Below, in pieces: positions 17,684-26,913 of a stretch of 64,000 bases of DNA. The stretch is from contig CAWINS010000012.1 of assembly GCA_963837335.1 (NCBI GenBank), positions 48,216 through 112,215 of the forward strand. The letters run 5' to 3'. Within the stretch, counting starts at the first letter, position 1. Every line of letters begins with the position of its first letter. Under the pieces are notes generated by a model, which did no database searches, was not told the origin of the DNA, and saw nothing but the letters and a program-made list of their open reading frames with translations. Both the position numbers and the translations under genes were made by a program. Source of the DNA: RYN-230 sp963837335. Lineage in GTDB: Bacteria; Actinomycetota; Actinomycetes; Streptosporangiales; Streptosporangiaceae.

Positions 17684-18271
17684 CTAGGCGGAGATGCGCA
17701 GACGCATAACCCAGCGCCACTTGGCGACGCGACGGTCGCGGACGAATCCGAACTCTTCGAACAGGCTCTCTGGCCCGGTATGCAGATAGGCGCCACGTTG
17801 CGGGTCACGTCCAGCCACCTGCTCGGGGTAGGCCTCGACCAAGCCTCCGCCAGCATGGGCTATCGCGGCCAGCGCCGCAGCAACTCCGGCGCGCGCCACG
17901 CCTTTGCGACGGGACCCGGAACCAGTGAACAAGCAGCCGATCCGCCAGTCGGGCAACTCGGCTAGACCCTTTTCATAGGCCTTGGGGTTCTTGATGGTAG
18001 CCACCTCGGCCGGTGGCCCGTACTGGCACCAGCCCACGCAGCGACCGTCGTGATAGACGAGCATCTGGTGGATGGTGCCGTTGTTCACGTGAGTGAGTTT
18101 GGCCTCGCGGTTGCCTGCCGCCGTGCTGTCCTTGGGGATTCCCCCGGGATGAAAGCCGATGCACCAGCAGCCACCCCAGACACCGTTGTTCGCCTCAACC
18201 AGTGCGGCGAAGTCATCCCAGGTATCGGGCGTGAGCAGACGCGTCGTGTACTGGGTCACAACCGATGTCAC
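17684..18271 (-). CDS. GNAT-like acetyltransferase
   Basis: This 195-residue protein resembles the GNAT-fold group with an N-terminal TPDTWDDFAALVEANNGVWGGCWC segment. The acyl-CoA binding part is GSGSRRKGVARAGVAAALAAIA near residues 117-136, followed by GLVEAYPEQV and FEEFGFV, the usual last strands. The substrate is unknown; such proteins acetylate small amines or antibiotics or have regulatory roles. It is convergent with the 88-residue gene and followed on the same strand by the broken phosphotransferase. Confidence 0.75.
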   Translation of the reverse strand: MTSVVTQYTTRLLTPDTWDDFAALVEANNGVWGGCWCIGFHPGGIPKDSTAAGNREAKLTHVNNGTIHQMLVYHDGRCVGWCQYGPPAEVATIKNPKAYEKGLAELPDWRIGCLFTGSGSRRKGVARAGVAAALAAIAHAGGGLVEAYPEQVAGRDPQRGAYLHTGPESLFEEFGFVRDRRVAKWRWVMRLRISA

Positions 18272-18338
18272 AGTCCTGCTCTCCTGTCCCGGGCTCCGGC
18301 CTGAAGGGCGTTTTGCCTGGCAGCGGCTTCAGGCCCAC

Positions 18339-19333
18339 CTAGCCGCTGACCTGCTTGATCAGGGAACTGAGGAGCTCCCAGGATTGGTCATCGTCGATGT
18401 TTCCGGTATGGGGGCGCCGGAACCGGCTCACGTCGACGGCGATGTCAGCCAGGTCCCAGCGCAGACGGTAGAGGTCCAGCAGGGACGGCCGCGGCCTGGT
18501 GCCCGTCGCGCTGGCGTATGCGTCCAGGATGCTCCCGTCCCCAGGGTCCAGGTCCCACAGGTCGCGCTCGGGCGGGGCGAGAAGCGCGGTATCCCAGTCG
18601 ATCAGCACCCAGCCATCGGCCGTCAGCATCGTGTTGCCCGGATGAGGCTCGCCGTGCGTGAGGACGGTCGGAGCATCCTGGGCACGGGCCTCCAGGACGA
18701 GGGCGTCGTAGCGGGCGAGCAGCCGCCGGAGCGGCGCCGCGTACTGCCTGGCGAGCAGTGACATGGGACGGGCGTAAGGTCCGCAGTCGGCGACGTCACC
18801 GTCTGGGGCACAGGCTGCCTCCAGTTCGTCCCGGCACGGCACGGCGAAGTCGTCCGCCCGCGCGCGCCGGCTAGCTGCCGGCGGGGCCGTGTGCGTATCG
18901 ACCAGAAGACCCAGCACGCTCAGCCGGTGCGCCGGGGACGAGAACTCCCCCCAGTCGAAGCTCTGCTCCCGCCACGAATGGGTACACCGAGACGCCAAAT
19001 CTGCCGTCCACCCGCGCCAGTGGCTCGCCGTCCCGGGTGGGAACCGGCGCCACGACGAACGTCGCGGCCGCAGGCCCGCAGATCCGTGGCGGCGGCCAGC
19101 GCCGCGCGCAGCCGCGCGAATCCCGCTGCCAGTGGCTCGCTGGCCGACAGCCGCTTGTTCTCCAGTTCATCGACGGTGACAAACCAGCGCGGACCGGCCG
19201 CGTCGGCCACCTCCCAATGGTGGCTGCCCCAGCCGACCGCCCGGTACTCCATCGAAGTGATGGTCATGCCCCACCCACGGTCCAGCGCCGACACCAGGGT
19301 CGTCTCAGGCAGGCCGTCAGGCGGGGTCAGCAG
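18339..19333 (-). pseudogene. Aminoglycoside-phosphotransferase-fold kinase, two frameshifts
   Basis: Three frames must be joined. The N-lobe (EYRAVGWGSHHWEV, WFVTVDELE) is in one frame up to about 19066; a middle part (FVVAPVPTRDGEPLARVDGRFG, VSVYPFVAG) is in a second; and the catalytic half (SFDWGEFSSPAHRLSVLG, HGEPHPGNTM, LIDWDTALLAPPERDLWDL) is in a third from about 18960. The catalytic HGEPHPGN and the Mg-binding IDWD are intact. The family includes spectinomycin, hygromycin and other small-molecule kinases; the substrate here is unknown. The true start is not resolved, because the 5' end runs into a polypurine tract at 19351-19460 where base calling may be unreliable. Confidence 0.75.
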
Positions 19334-19350
19334 GCCCAGGAGGCGGCGAC

Positions 19351-19460
19351 GAATAGGGGTGGAGGGAGAGGCGGGACATGGGGATGAGGGGAGGGGGGAG
19401 AAGAGGAGGGGGGTGGAAAGGGGTGAGGGAGAAGGGGGGGGGGGGGAAGAGGGAGGGATC
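19351..19460. repeat. Polypurine low-complexity tract with a run of 13 G
   Basis: About 110 bases are nearly all G or A on the plus strand, with runs of four to six G and a 13-G homopolymer at 19434-19446. It has no internal period and no coding look in any frame. It sits in the 360-base gap between the 5' end of the broken kinase and the gene at 19693. Such sequence can form G-quadruplex or triplex structures and is prone to slippage and to sequencing error. I see nothing else in the rest of the gap. Confidence 0.7.
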
Positions 19461-19692
19461 TGGCCACGGTAACCGCGGGACCGCCAGACCGGCCATCCAA
19501 TAAGGCTGGTGGTAGCCGCGTCCCTACCCAATCCGGATGGCGCCGGTCCTGGTGATGCGTCCCGCTGAGTTGGCATGCCCGTGTCGCGGACTGCGCTGCG
19601 GGACCAACTGCCCAGCCTGGCGCTCCGGGAGCGGGGATTAGCTGATACTTTGCCGGGATCGTTGCTCTAGCAGATGGGACGGGCGGCGGGGC

Positions 19693-20748
19693 ATGCCACT
19701 ATTCGGCCGACGTAGTAAGAGCAGTCCTGCCCCGGCGAAGGGGGCGTCGGCAGCGACTGTGCCGCAGGCCATTGCGCCGGAGGTAACGGTCAACAACCTG
19801 ATGGGCGACCAGGTCGCCCATCGCTTCGCCGCGGAGCTGGCGGCGGGCCGGTGGCAGGAACTGCATGACTTCCTGGCGGCGACGCAGGACCCTGAAGACC
19901 TGTACTTCTATGTCAATCAGCTGAGTCGTGTCATCGCCGGGGATCGGCCCGGGTGGATCGATGAATGGCGTGCGGCGCGGCCCGGTTCGGCATTGCCTGT
20001 GCTGTTCAGCGGGGCGCATCACGTCCGTAGCGCCTGGGAAGCGAGGGGGGCGAGGCGGGGCAAGTACGTGGCCAAGGACGCGGCCCAGTTGTTTCATGAG
20101 CGGCTGGTCCGGGCCGACCGGGACCTGGCAGCGGCTGCGGAACTCGATCCGCGGGATCCGACTCCGCACGCTGAGTCGATGTGGGTTGCTTTCGGCCTTT
20201 CTCTCGGCCAGCCCGAGCTGCACCGGCGGTTCACTGAGGTCAACCGCCGCGGCCCATGGCATTGCGGCGCCTACCGGGCGATGAGCCAGGGTGGCGCGCC
20301 GAAGTGGGGCGGATCGCTCGGCACCTTGTTCGGACTGGCACGGCAGGTGATGGACGAGGCGCCGGAGGGGCACAGCGTGCACACCTTTGTACCGACCGTC
20401 CACTTCGAGCGCTGGATTGACTTCAGCCGGGAGAAGGACGCGACTGCGGCGGACCGCCAGGGTTACTTCCGGACCCCGCATGTGCGTGATCAGATCAACC
20501 AGGCCGCGCAGAAGTCGGTCGGTTCCTCCGCCTACCAGCCCGGGCACCAAGCGATCAGCGACCGGAATATGTTCTCGATGGCTTTCTGGCTGCTAGGTGA
20601 TTACCGGGCGCAGCTCGAGCAGATGGATCTGACCGGGTCAGTGATCAGCGGAGTGCCGTGGAACTACCTCAACGATCCGATCGGCTCCTATCAGAGAGCC
20701 TGGCGGGAGGCCGCGACGGCCGTAGCAGCGGGCCGCGCGTTCCGGTGA
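19693..20748 (+). CDS. Uncharacterised 351-residue protein coupled to M16-like peptidase
   Basis: I do not recognise a named family. The N-terminus MPLFGRRSKSS is basic and followed by a flexible Ala/Pro stretch. From residue 40 the protein is soluble, mostly helical and rich in Trp and His, with a region resembling helical repeats (AADRDLAAAAELDPRDPTPH, typical of TPR-like folds). There is no signal peptide or membrane helix. Its stop overlaps the GTG of the peptidase gene (GTGA at 20745-20748), so the two are probably translated together and act together. Codon use is slightly less GC-rich than in the acyl-CoA operons, fitting an accessory origin. Confidence 0.75.
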   Translation: MPLFGRRSKSSPAPAKGASAATVPQAIAPEVTVNNLMGDQVAHRFAAELAAGRWQELHDFLAATQDPEDLYFYVNQLSRVIAGDRPGWIDEWRAARPGSALPVLFSGAHHVRSAWEARGARRGKYVAKDAAQLFHERLVRADRDLAAAAELDPRDPTPHAESMWVAFGLSLGQPELHRRFTEVNRRGPWHCGAYRAMSQGGAPKWGGSLGTLFGLARQVMDEAPEGHSVHTFVPTVHFERWIDFSREKDATAADRQGYFRTPHVRDQINQAAQKSVGSSAYQPGHQAISDRNMFSMAFWLLGDYRAQLEQMDLTGSVISGVPWNYLNDPIGSYQRAWREAATAVAAGRAFR

Positions 20749-22471
20749 CCCTGCCCCTTGTCGAGATGTCGGAGCTCGACGGCGTGACCGTGCTGCAGGC
20801 TGATTCGACGACTGGCCAGTTCATGGCGGCCCTGATGTTCCGGGTCGGTCGCTTCGACGAGACACTGCCATCCGCTGGCATCACTCATCTAGCCGAGCAC
20901 CTCGTCTATAGCGGCGTGCCATTGCCGCTATATCCGTTCAACGCCTCGGTAGATGGACGGTTCACGAGGTTCGTCATGCGCAGCCCTGACCCGGCCGATA
21001 TCGAAGCCTTTGTCGCGGCAGTCTGCCAGGGCCTGATCGATGACCGGTCGGCCCTGCTGGAACGCGAAGCCCGGGTGCTGCGCACCGAGGCAGCTAGCCG
21101 CGGGCGGCGGGCGCGGTCGGCGCCTGTCTGATCGAGCGCTATGGCGCTACCGGCCCCGGCCTCGCCGGATACGAGGAATACGGCCTGCTCAAGCCCGACT
21201 GGGCACAAATCGCGGACTGGCGCCGCCGGTGGTTCGTGGCCAGCAATGCCGTACTGTGCATCGTCGGCGACATACCAGCAAACTTGCGGATCCCGCTTCC
21301 CGGGGATGCCCGGCCCAAGATGGAGCCATTGCACCCATGCCAACTGGACCTGCCGGCGTATCTGGCCGCAGGCCGGGGCGGAGTCGGGATATCGCTGATC
21401 GGAGACGCGGAGCTAGCATCTGGCGCGGCCCTGTCGATCCTGCAGTCCAGAGTGACGCAGCAGCTACGGCACCAGCGGGGCCTGTCCTACCAGGTCACGT
21501 CGGCGTCGGAGTACCTCGACTCGCGCCTGCACCATGCCTGGATCGCCGCCGACGCCCTCCCCGACGAGATCCCGATGGCCGCCCATGTTGCGCTGACCGT
21601 GCTGGAAGAACTGGCTGCTGATTGCGCCACGGAGCAGGAACTGGCCGACTACGTGCAGCAGTCGCGCCGGGCCTGTGAAGCGCTGGATGCCCCCTGGCAG
21701 TTGCTGTTGAGCCAGGCCAGATCCCACCTGCTGCGCGGCAAGTTCCCCGATCAGGCTGACCTGCTCCGTCGTGCGGCTTTGCTGACCAGCCGGGACATTG
21801 CCACGGCGATGACGGACCTGCGGCGGCAGATGATCGTGGTGACGCCCCAGGTATTGCCAGCCGTTCAGGGCCGGATGCAAATGTTGCGAGCCACACCGGC
21901 GGCCGCGGTTACCGGTACCAGGTATCCGGCCCGAGAGGCAGCGGGCTCTCTGATAATCGGTGCCGATGGGGTCAGCCAGCAGGGCGAGCCTGATCTACTG
22001 GCAACGGTCCGCTTCGATGATCTGGCTGCGCTGCTGCGATGGAACGACGGAACCCAGATGCTCGTCGGCAACGATGGCTTCCACATCCGGCTGGCCGCAG
22101 GAGACTGGAATGGAGCTGATCAGGCGCTCAGCGACTTGCCGGGCCTGGTCGCGGTCGCCCAGATCGTGACGATCGACGCGGCCGGACCTCCTGGCCGCCA
22201 GGTCAGCTCGCCGCCTCCGGAGCCGGCCCCCTCAGCCACGGCGCTGTTCCGGTGGCGGTCGGCCAGGGCAAGGCTCGCTGGTTTCTGGCTGCTGCTAGCA
22301 GTCTGGCTGCTTCTGGCGAGCTTGGCCCTGGCAGACAGGCTCATCAGCCCCCCTCTCTTCGGCGTGCTCGTCGTGGTGACGCTCGGTATTAACGGAAGGA
22401 GCGCAGTGCGGGCTTTTCGTCGGCGTCAGCCGGGCCGCCGGAGCAGGTCCGGACGTAGAGCCCCGCCATAA
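20745..22471 (+). pseudogene. M16-like metallopeptidase with C-terminal membrane segment, one frameshift
   Basis: The first half starts at GTG 20745 and has the inverted zinc motif HLAEH (in THLAEHLVYSG) and a downstream Glu-rich helix (ALLEREARVLRTE) that would supply the third ligand. One base shifts near 21095-21125, after which GACLIERYGATGPGLAGYEE and the second M16-like half continue to 22471. Residues after about 500 contain hydrophobic segments (GFWLLLAVWLLLASLAL and FGVLVVVTLGI) and a basic tail, so it is probably membrane-anchored with the peptidase part at the N-terminus. M16 proteins degrade or mature peptides. With the frame corrected, both halves look complete. Confidence 0.75.
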
Positions 22472-22672
22472 GAGCTGGCGCGACCACATCGTTATCGCGA
22501 TCACGCCACACCCTTGCAGCACCAGTCATGCACCCGCCACCGTCCTGAACTGCGCCGGCTTGCGTCAATACTCGGCGCGGCGGGATTCGTAATGCAGCCC
22601 CAGACGACCAGGGCTCCTAGAGTCGGGCAAAGCCGCGCCGGGCAGGCCCGGCTCGAGGGAGGGGGCAGAGCG

Positions 22673-24055
22673 ATGAGCGAGCAGCCGTTCCGCACGATCA
22701 TTGAACCGTTCCGCATTCACTCGGTGGAGCCAATGCGGCTGACCACGCGGGAGGAACGGACGGCTGCGCTGGCGGCCGCCGGGTACAACCTGTTCGAAGT
22801 CCGGGCCGAGGAGGTGCTGATCGACCTGCTCACCGACTCGGGGACAGGCGCGATGTCGGCCGAGCAGTGGGCCGGCATCCAGCGGGGCAACGAAGCTTAC
22901 GCCGGGGCGCCCTCGTTCTACCGGTTCCGTGACGCGGTGACCAGCCTGTTCCCGTTCCAGCACATCCTGCCGACCCATCAGGGCCGGGCCGCCGAGAAGA
23001 TCCTGTTCACCGTGACGGGCGGGGCGGGCCGGGTCATCCCGAACAACACCCATTTCGACACCACGCGGGCCAACATCGAGTTCACCGGGGCACAGGCCAT
23101 CGACCTGCCTATCCCGGAAGGGCTCCTGCCGGGCATGCGCCACCCCTTCAAGGGCAACATGGATCCCGCCGCCCTGGAGCAGCTCCTGGAAACCCGTGCC
23201 GATGCGGTCCCGCTGGTGATGGTGACCGTGACGAACAACTCCGGCGGCGGCCAGCCGGTCAGCCTGGCCAACCTCCGGGCCATCCGCGCCATCTGCGACC
23301 GCTTCAGCAAGCCGCTGTTCCTGGATGCCTGCCGGTTCGCCGAGAACGCCTGGTTCATCAAGACCCGGGAGCCTGGTTATGCCGACGTCCCCGTCACCGC
23401 CATTGTCCAGGAGATGGCTTCCCTCGCAGACGGCATGACGATGTCGGCGAAGAAGGACCCACTCGCCAACATCGGCGGCTGGCTGGCCCTCAACGACGAC
23501 GGCCTCGCCGAGCAGTGCCGGAGCCTGCAGATTCTCACCGAAGGCTTCCCCACCTACGGCGGGCTGGCCGGGCGTGACCTGGAGGCGATCGCCCAGGGGC
23601 TGCGCGAATCCACCGACCATGACTACCTGCATTACCGGGTGCGCTCTATCGCTTATCTCGGTGAGGCGCTCGAATCAGCAGGGATTCCGGTCGTCGTCCC
23701 CTTTGGCGGCCACGCGGTTTTCGTCAACGCTCGCGCCCTGCTGCCCCATCTCGACCCGCTGCAGTACCCCGGGCAGGTCCTGGCCTGCGCGCTGTATGAG
23801 GAAGGAGGGGTGCGGGCCTGTGAGATAGGAACCGTGATGTTCGGCCTGCATCCCGACGGCTCTGAGACCCCGGCCCCCATGGACCTGGTCCGGCTGGCCA
23901 TTCCCCGTCGCACCTACACGCAAAGCCACATCGATTACGTCATCGAGGTTCTCACCCGGGTGGCCAGCCGGGCCGCCAGCCTGCCCGGCTTGCGCATCGT
24001 GTCCCAGCCCCGGCATCTGCGGCACTTCACCGCCCGGTTCGCGCCGCTTGAGTGA
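22673..24055 (+). CDS. tnaA: Tryptophanase (beta-eliminating PLP lyase)
   Basis: This 460-residue PLP enzyme of the tryptophanase/tyrosine phenol-lyase family matches it end to end (EPFRIHSVEP, LLTDSGTGAMS, PTHQGRAAEK, SGGGQPVSLANL, RFAENAWFIK). The PLP lysine is predicted at K261 in MSAKKDPLANIGG. In tyrosine phenol-lyase an Arg in the MERG motif binds the phenol; here the motif is ACEIGT, as in tryptophanases (VEIG), so indole formation from Trp is favoured. The NIGGWLALND stretch after the lysine is closer to tyrosine phenol-lyase, so the assignment is not absolute. ATG 22673 follows GAGGGAGGGGG. No Trp-rich leader (tnaC) or Trp permease is adjacent. Confidence 0.85.
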   Translation: MSEQPFRTIIEPFRIHSVEPMRLTTREERTAALAAAGYNLFEVRAEEVLIDLLTDSGTGAMSAEQWAGIQRGNEAYAGAPSFYRFRDAVTSLFPFQHILPTHQGRAAEKILFTVTGGAGRVIPNNTHFDTTRANIEFTGAQAIDLPIPEGLLPGMRHPFKGNMDPAALEQLLETRADAVPLVMVTVTNNSGGGQPVSLANLRAIRAICDRFSKPLFLDACRFAENAWFIKTREPGYADVPVTAIVQEMASLADGMTMSAKKDPLANIGGWLALNDDGLAEQCRSLQILTEGFPTYGGLAGRDLEAIAQGLRESTDHDYLHYRVRSIAYLGEALESAGIPVVVPFGGHAVFVNARALLPHLDPLQYPGQVLACALYEEGGVRACEIGTVMFGLHPDGSETPAPMDLVRLAIPRRTYTQSHIDYVIEVLTRVASRAASLPGLRIVSQPRHLRHFTARFAPLE

Positions 24056-24108
24056 CGGCAGCGTCGTGGATGTGGCCCAGGGTCGGCCGGCGTGGGATCC
24101 TGCCGGGC

Positions 24109-24823
24109 ATGTCCCCAGCCATGCCCGTGCCGTCCGGCCCCCCGGGGGCGCGGCCCGCCTACTGGTTCCCGTTGCTGCTGTTCGGCGGGCTGGCCGCGCT
24201 CTCGCTGCCCTTATCGGTCCTGGCATCACCGAGGCCGGCGACGGGTGGCCATGCTGACCAGGGAGATCTATCCCACGGTGACGCAGGCGATGTACTTGGG
24301 CGGCGGCTTTGCCTCCGGGCCCTTCCCGTTCCCGCTGGGCTGGTACTGGGTTGGTGTGCTGCTGTCCGGGCTGCTGATCACGGCCGCCTGGTACCGATGG
24401 CGGGACCGCCGCACGGGCCGCAGTACCCCGTTGCGCGGGTACCTGGTGACCGGGCTGGTGCTGGCTGTGGTGACCGCGGCGCTGCCGCTGCTCGCCTGGG
24501 GGACGCCGATCTCCGTGGCCAGCCTGGGCCTGAACGCGTGGTCCTGGCTGGACAGCTTGTGGCGGCTGGGGACGTTCGCGCTGCTGGCTATCGGCGTGGG
24601 CCTGGCGATCCTGGCGCGGGCCGGGCGCAGCCGCGCTTTGGGGGCGATAACCGCTGTCTACTTCGCCGCCGTCGGTCTGGCCGGCTGGCTGGCCCTGCAG
24701 CAGCCCCCGATCCTTCCCGTCATTCCCTACGGGGATCCCGGGGTCGGGCTCCCCGCGGCCGTGCTGCTGCTGTCCGGCCTGGGCACGCTGCTGGTGGCGG
24801 GCCTGCGGGAACTGCGCCGATGA
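24109..24823 (+). pseudogene. Hypothetical integral membrane protein, apparent frameshift
   Basis: The C-terminal frame (about 24250-24823) encodes at least four hydrophobic segments (WYWVGVLLSGLLITAAWY, YLVTGLVLAVVTAALPLLAWG, LGTFALLAIGVGLAIL, AITAVYFAAVGLAGWLAL). A matching N-terminal first segment (YWFPLLLFGGLAALSLPLSVLA) lies in another frame beginning at ATG 24109. Joining them near 24230-24250 gives a five- to six-helix protein of about 238 residues. Alternatively translation starts near 24251 (VAMLTREIYP) and nothing is broken. No function is recognisable. It lies between the tryptophanase and a DHFR-fold protein in the same direction. Confidence 0.55.
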
Positions 24824-24886
24824 GTTTGCCGCCCGGGCCCGGTCCTACGTGTGCAAAGCCAACCTGGCCCCGGAACGAGGGAGTTG

Positions 24887-25444
24887 ATGACAGTGGGCGC
24901 GATCAAGGTGCATGAGTTCATCGCCCTGGATGGCGTGTACGAGAACCCGTCCTGGACGTTCGAGTTCGGTTTCGACCCCAAGATGGGCGAGGCCATCGGC
25001 GCCATCACGGGAACCTGCCGGGCGATCTTGCTGGGCCGCCGGACCTTCGAGATGTTCGCCCCGGCCTGGTCCCCGCGGACCGCCGAGGAGGATCCGGGCG
25101 CGCCGTTCTTCAACGAGTCGCCCAAGTACGTCGTCGCTGGCTCACCGCCGGGCGCGGAGTGGAACAACTCCACCATCCTCGGCCCGTACCATGCGGACAC
25201 CATCCGCGGCCTCAAGGACAAGGTGGACGGCGACCTCTACGTCAGCGGCAGCGGCACGCTGGTCCGGGCCATGCTCGCCGACGGCCTGGTCAACGAACTG
25301 CACCTGTTCGTCTACCCGGTCGCACGCGGTGAAGGCGAGCGCCTGCTCGCCGATGGCGGTCCGGCCACGAAGTTCACCCTGGCCGGATCCGAGGCCTACA
25401 GCAACGGGGTTGTGCATCTCAGTTACGCCCCCGCCGCGGGCTGA
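24887..25444 (+). CDS. Dihydrofolate-reductase-fold protein (RibD C-terminal family)
   Basis: This 185-residue protein of the RibD-C/DHFR-like family begins KVHEFIALDGV, with LGRRTFEMFAPAW near residue 50, LKDKVDGDLYVSGSGTLVRAML near 105-125 and ELHLFVYPVARGEGERLL near 135. These are the usual NADPH-binding and strand motifs of stand-alone family members, of unknown substrate and unlikely to make riboflavin or tetrahydrofolate. ATG 24887 is used because GAGGGAG precedes it. It stands alone before the secreted protein. Confidence 0.85.
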   Translation: MTVGAIKVHEFIALDGVYENPSWTFEFGFDPKMGEAIGAITGTCRAILLGRRTFEMFAPAWSPRTAEEDPGAPFFNESPKYVVAGSPPGAEWNNSTILGPYHADTIRGLKDKVDGDLYVSGSGTLVRAMLADGLVNELHLFVYPVARGEGERLLADGGPATKFTLAGSEAYSNGVVHLSYAPAAG

Positions 25445-25544
25445 ACCAACCAGAAACCCACTACGTGGAAGGGGACTAAAGGGGTAAAGAAGATTACGCT
25501 GCGAAATAGGGCGAATACTCGCCCAGCAGACAAGGGGGGGCCTT

Positions 25545-26894
25545 GTGCGCAAAATTATCCTCGCCGTACCCGCCGCCGCAGGCTTGCTGGCGTTCAGCAT
25601 CCCGGCCGCCGAGGCAGGAACCGGAGGCCAGCCGCCGCCGCCGGGAGTCGTCTCGGCGACGCCCGTCAGCGGCACGCCTCACCTGCCCGCCTCGTCCAGT
25701 CCCACGCAGCAGATCCGCCAGCTCGTCCAGTGCGGCGGCACCATGTACGCGGTAGGCAGCTTCAGTTCCATCAAGAAGGGCAGCAGCACCTTCTCCCGCA
25801 CTGATCTGGTCAGCTTCAGCGCGAGCAGCCCCTACACGGTCACGTCCTGGGCGCCCGTGGTGGTGGGCAGCACGAACACCAACGAGTCGGGTGCGGCCGC
25901 GATCAACTCCATCGCGTTCAACGGCGGCAACTGCGCCAACGCCTACATCGGCGGGAACTTCACCAACGTCAACGGCACCGCCGTGAAAAACATCGCCGAG
26001 ATCAGCACCACGACGGGGAACGTGGTGACTGGTTTCGCGCACAGCGCCAGCGGCGCCGTGGATACCCTGGCCGCGGTCGGGGGCCACCTGCTGGTGGGGG
26101 GCACCTTCTCCTCCATCAACGGGGCCAGCATCCCGCGGATGGTCAGCCTGAGCCCGGCGACCGGCCTGAGCGACGGGTTCCTGAACCTGTCCATCGCGGG
26201 CAGCCAGGTCTATAACCAGCAGCTCAGCCACGGCGGCACGCTCGACCTCGTCGAGGGCGCGGTCAGCTCGGTGGGCGGTGTCGCGCGCCACCAGATGTTC
26301 ATGCTGAACGTCAGCGGCTCGAAAGCCAGCGTGACCGGGTGGACCTCGCCCACGCTGGCCATTGCCTGCACTCCGCAGACGTTCTGGGCCCACGGTGGGG
26401 CCTGGTCACCGGACGACGCCACCATTTACGTGGCCACCACCGGCTTCCACGAGCCAGGCGTCAGCTCGCACGGGCCGCGCCCGGCCGGCAGCCCGTGTGA
26501 CGTGGCGATGGCGTTCCCGGCCACCCAGGCGTCGGTCAGCCCGAAGTGGATCAACCAGGTCGGTTGTGACTCGCTGTACACGACGGCGGCCGACAGCCAG
26601 GCCGCGTACTTCGGCGGCCACGAGCGCTTCGCCAGTAACCCCAACGCGTGTGACACCCTCGGCCCCGGTGGGTACAACGCCCCCGGCATGGAAGGGCTCA
26701 ACGCGGCTACCGGAGCGCTGTTCGTCAACTCGACGAATACCGCGGGCTATTACAGCCGGGCCCGGGGCCTGGGGGCCGACGACATGCTGATCACCAGCGC
26801 CGGGCTGTGGATCGCCAGCGACAACCTGGACGGCAGTGACACCTGCGGCGGGGTGAGCGGCCACGCCGGGATCTGCCTCCTGCCGTACAACTAA
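25545..26894 (+). CDS. Secreted protein with beta-propeller-like repeats
   Basis: This 449-residue protein begins with a signal peptide (GTG start, RKIILAVPAAAGLLAFSIPAAEA, cleavage likely after AEA). The mature part contains recurrent strand blocks of the type YIGGNFTNVNG, LLVGGTFSSINGA and LVEGAVSSVGG. These resemble the delta-60 or DUF5122 repeats of predicted beta-propellers. There are eight mature-region Cys (for example CGGTMY, GNCAN, CDSLY, DTCGG, GICLL), which could form disulfides outside the cell. There is no catalytic motif. GTG 25545 follows AAGGGGGGG. The gene is alone, with about 100 bases upstream. Confidence 0.8.
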   Translation: MRKIILAVPAAAGLLAFSIPAAEAGTGGQPPPPGVVSATPVSGTPHLPASSSPTQQIRQLVQCGGTMYAVGSFSSIKKGSSTFSRTDLVSFSASSPYTVTSWAPVVVGSTNTNESGAAAINSIAFNGGNCANAYIGGNFTNVNGTAVKNIAEISTTTGNVVTGFAHSASGAVDTLAAVGGHLLVGGTFSSINGASIPRMVSLSPATGLSDGFLNLSIAGSQVYNQQLSHGGTLDLVEGAVSSVGGVARHQMFMLNVSGSKASVTGWTSPTLAIACTPQTFWAHGGAWSPDDATIYVATTGFHEPGVSSHGPRPAGSPCDVAMAFPATQASVSPKWINQVGCDSLYTTAADSQAAYFGGHERFASNPNACDTLGPGGYNAPGMEGLNAATGALFVNSTNTAGYYSRARGLGADDMLITSAGLWIASDNLDGSDTCGGVSGHAGICLLPYN

Positions 26895-26913
26895 CGCCCA
26901 GTGCGCCGGCCGC

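Noticed and set aside
22514..22672. tnaC-like leader before the tryptophanase
   Set aside because: The in-frame upstream stretch has no Trp codon and no clear ribosome site.
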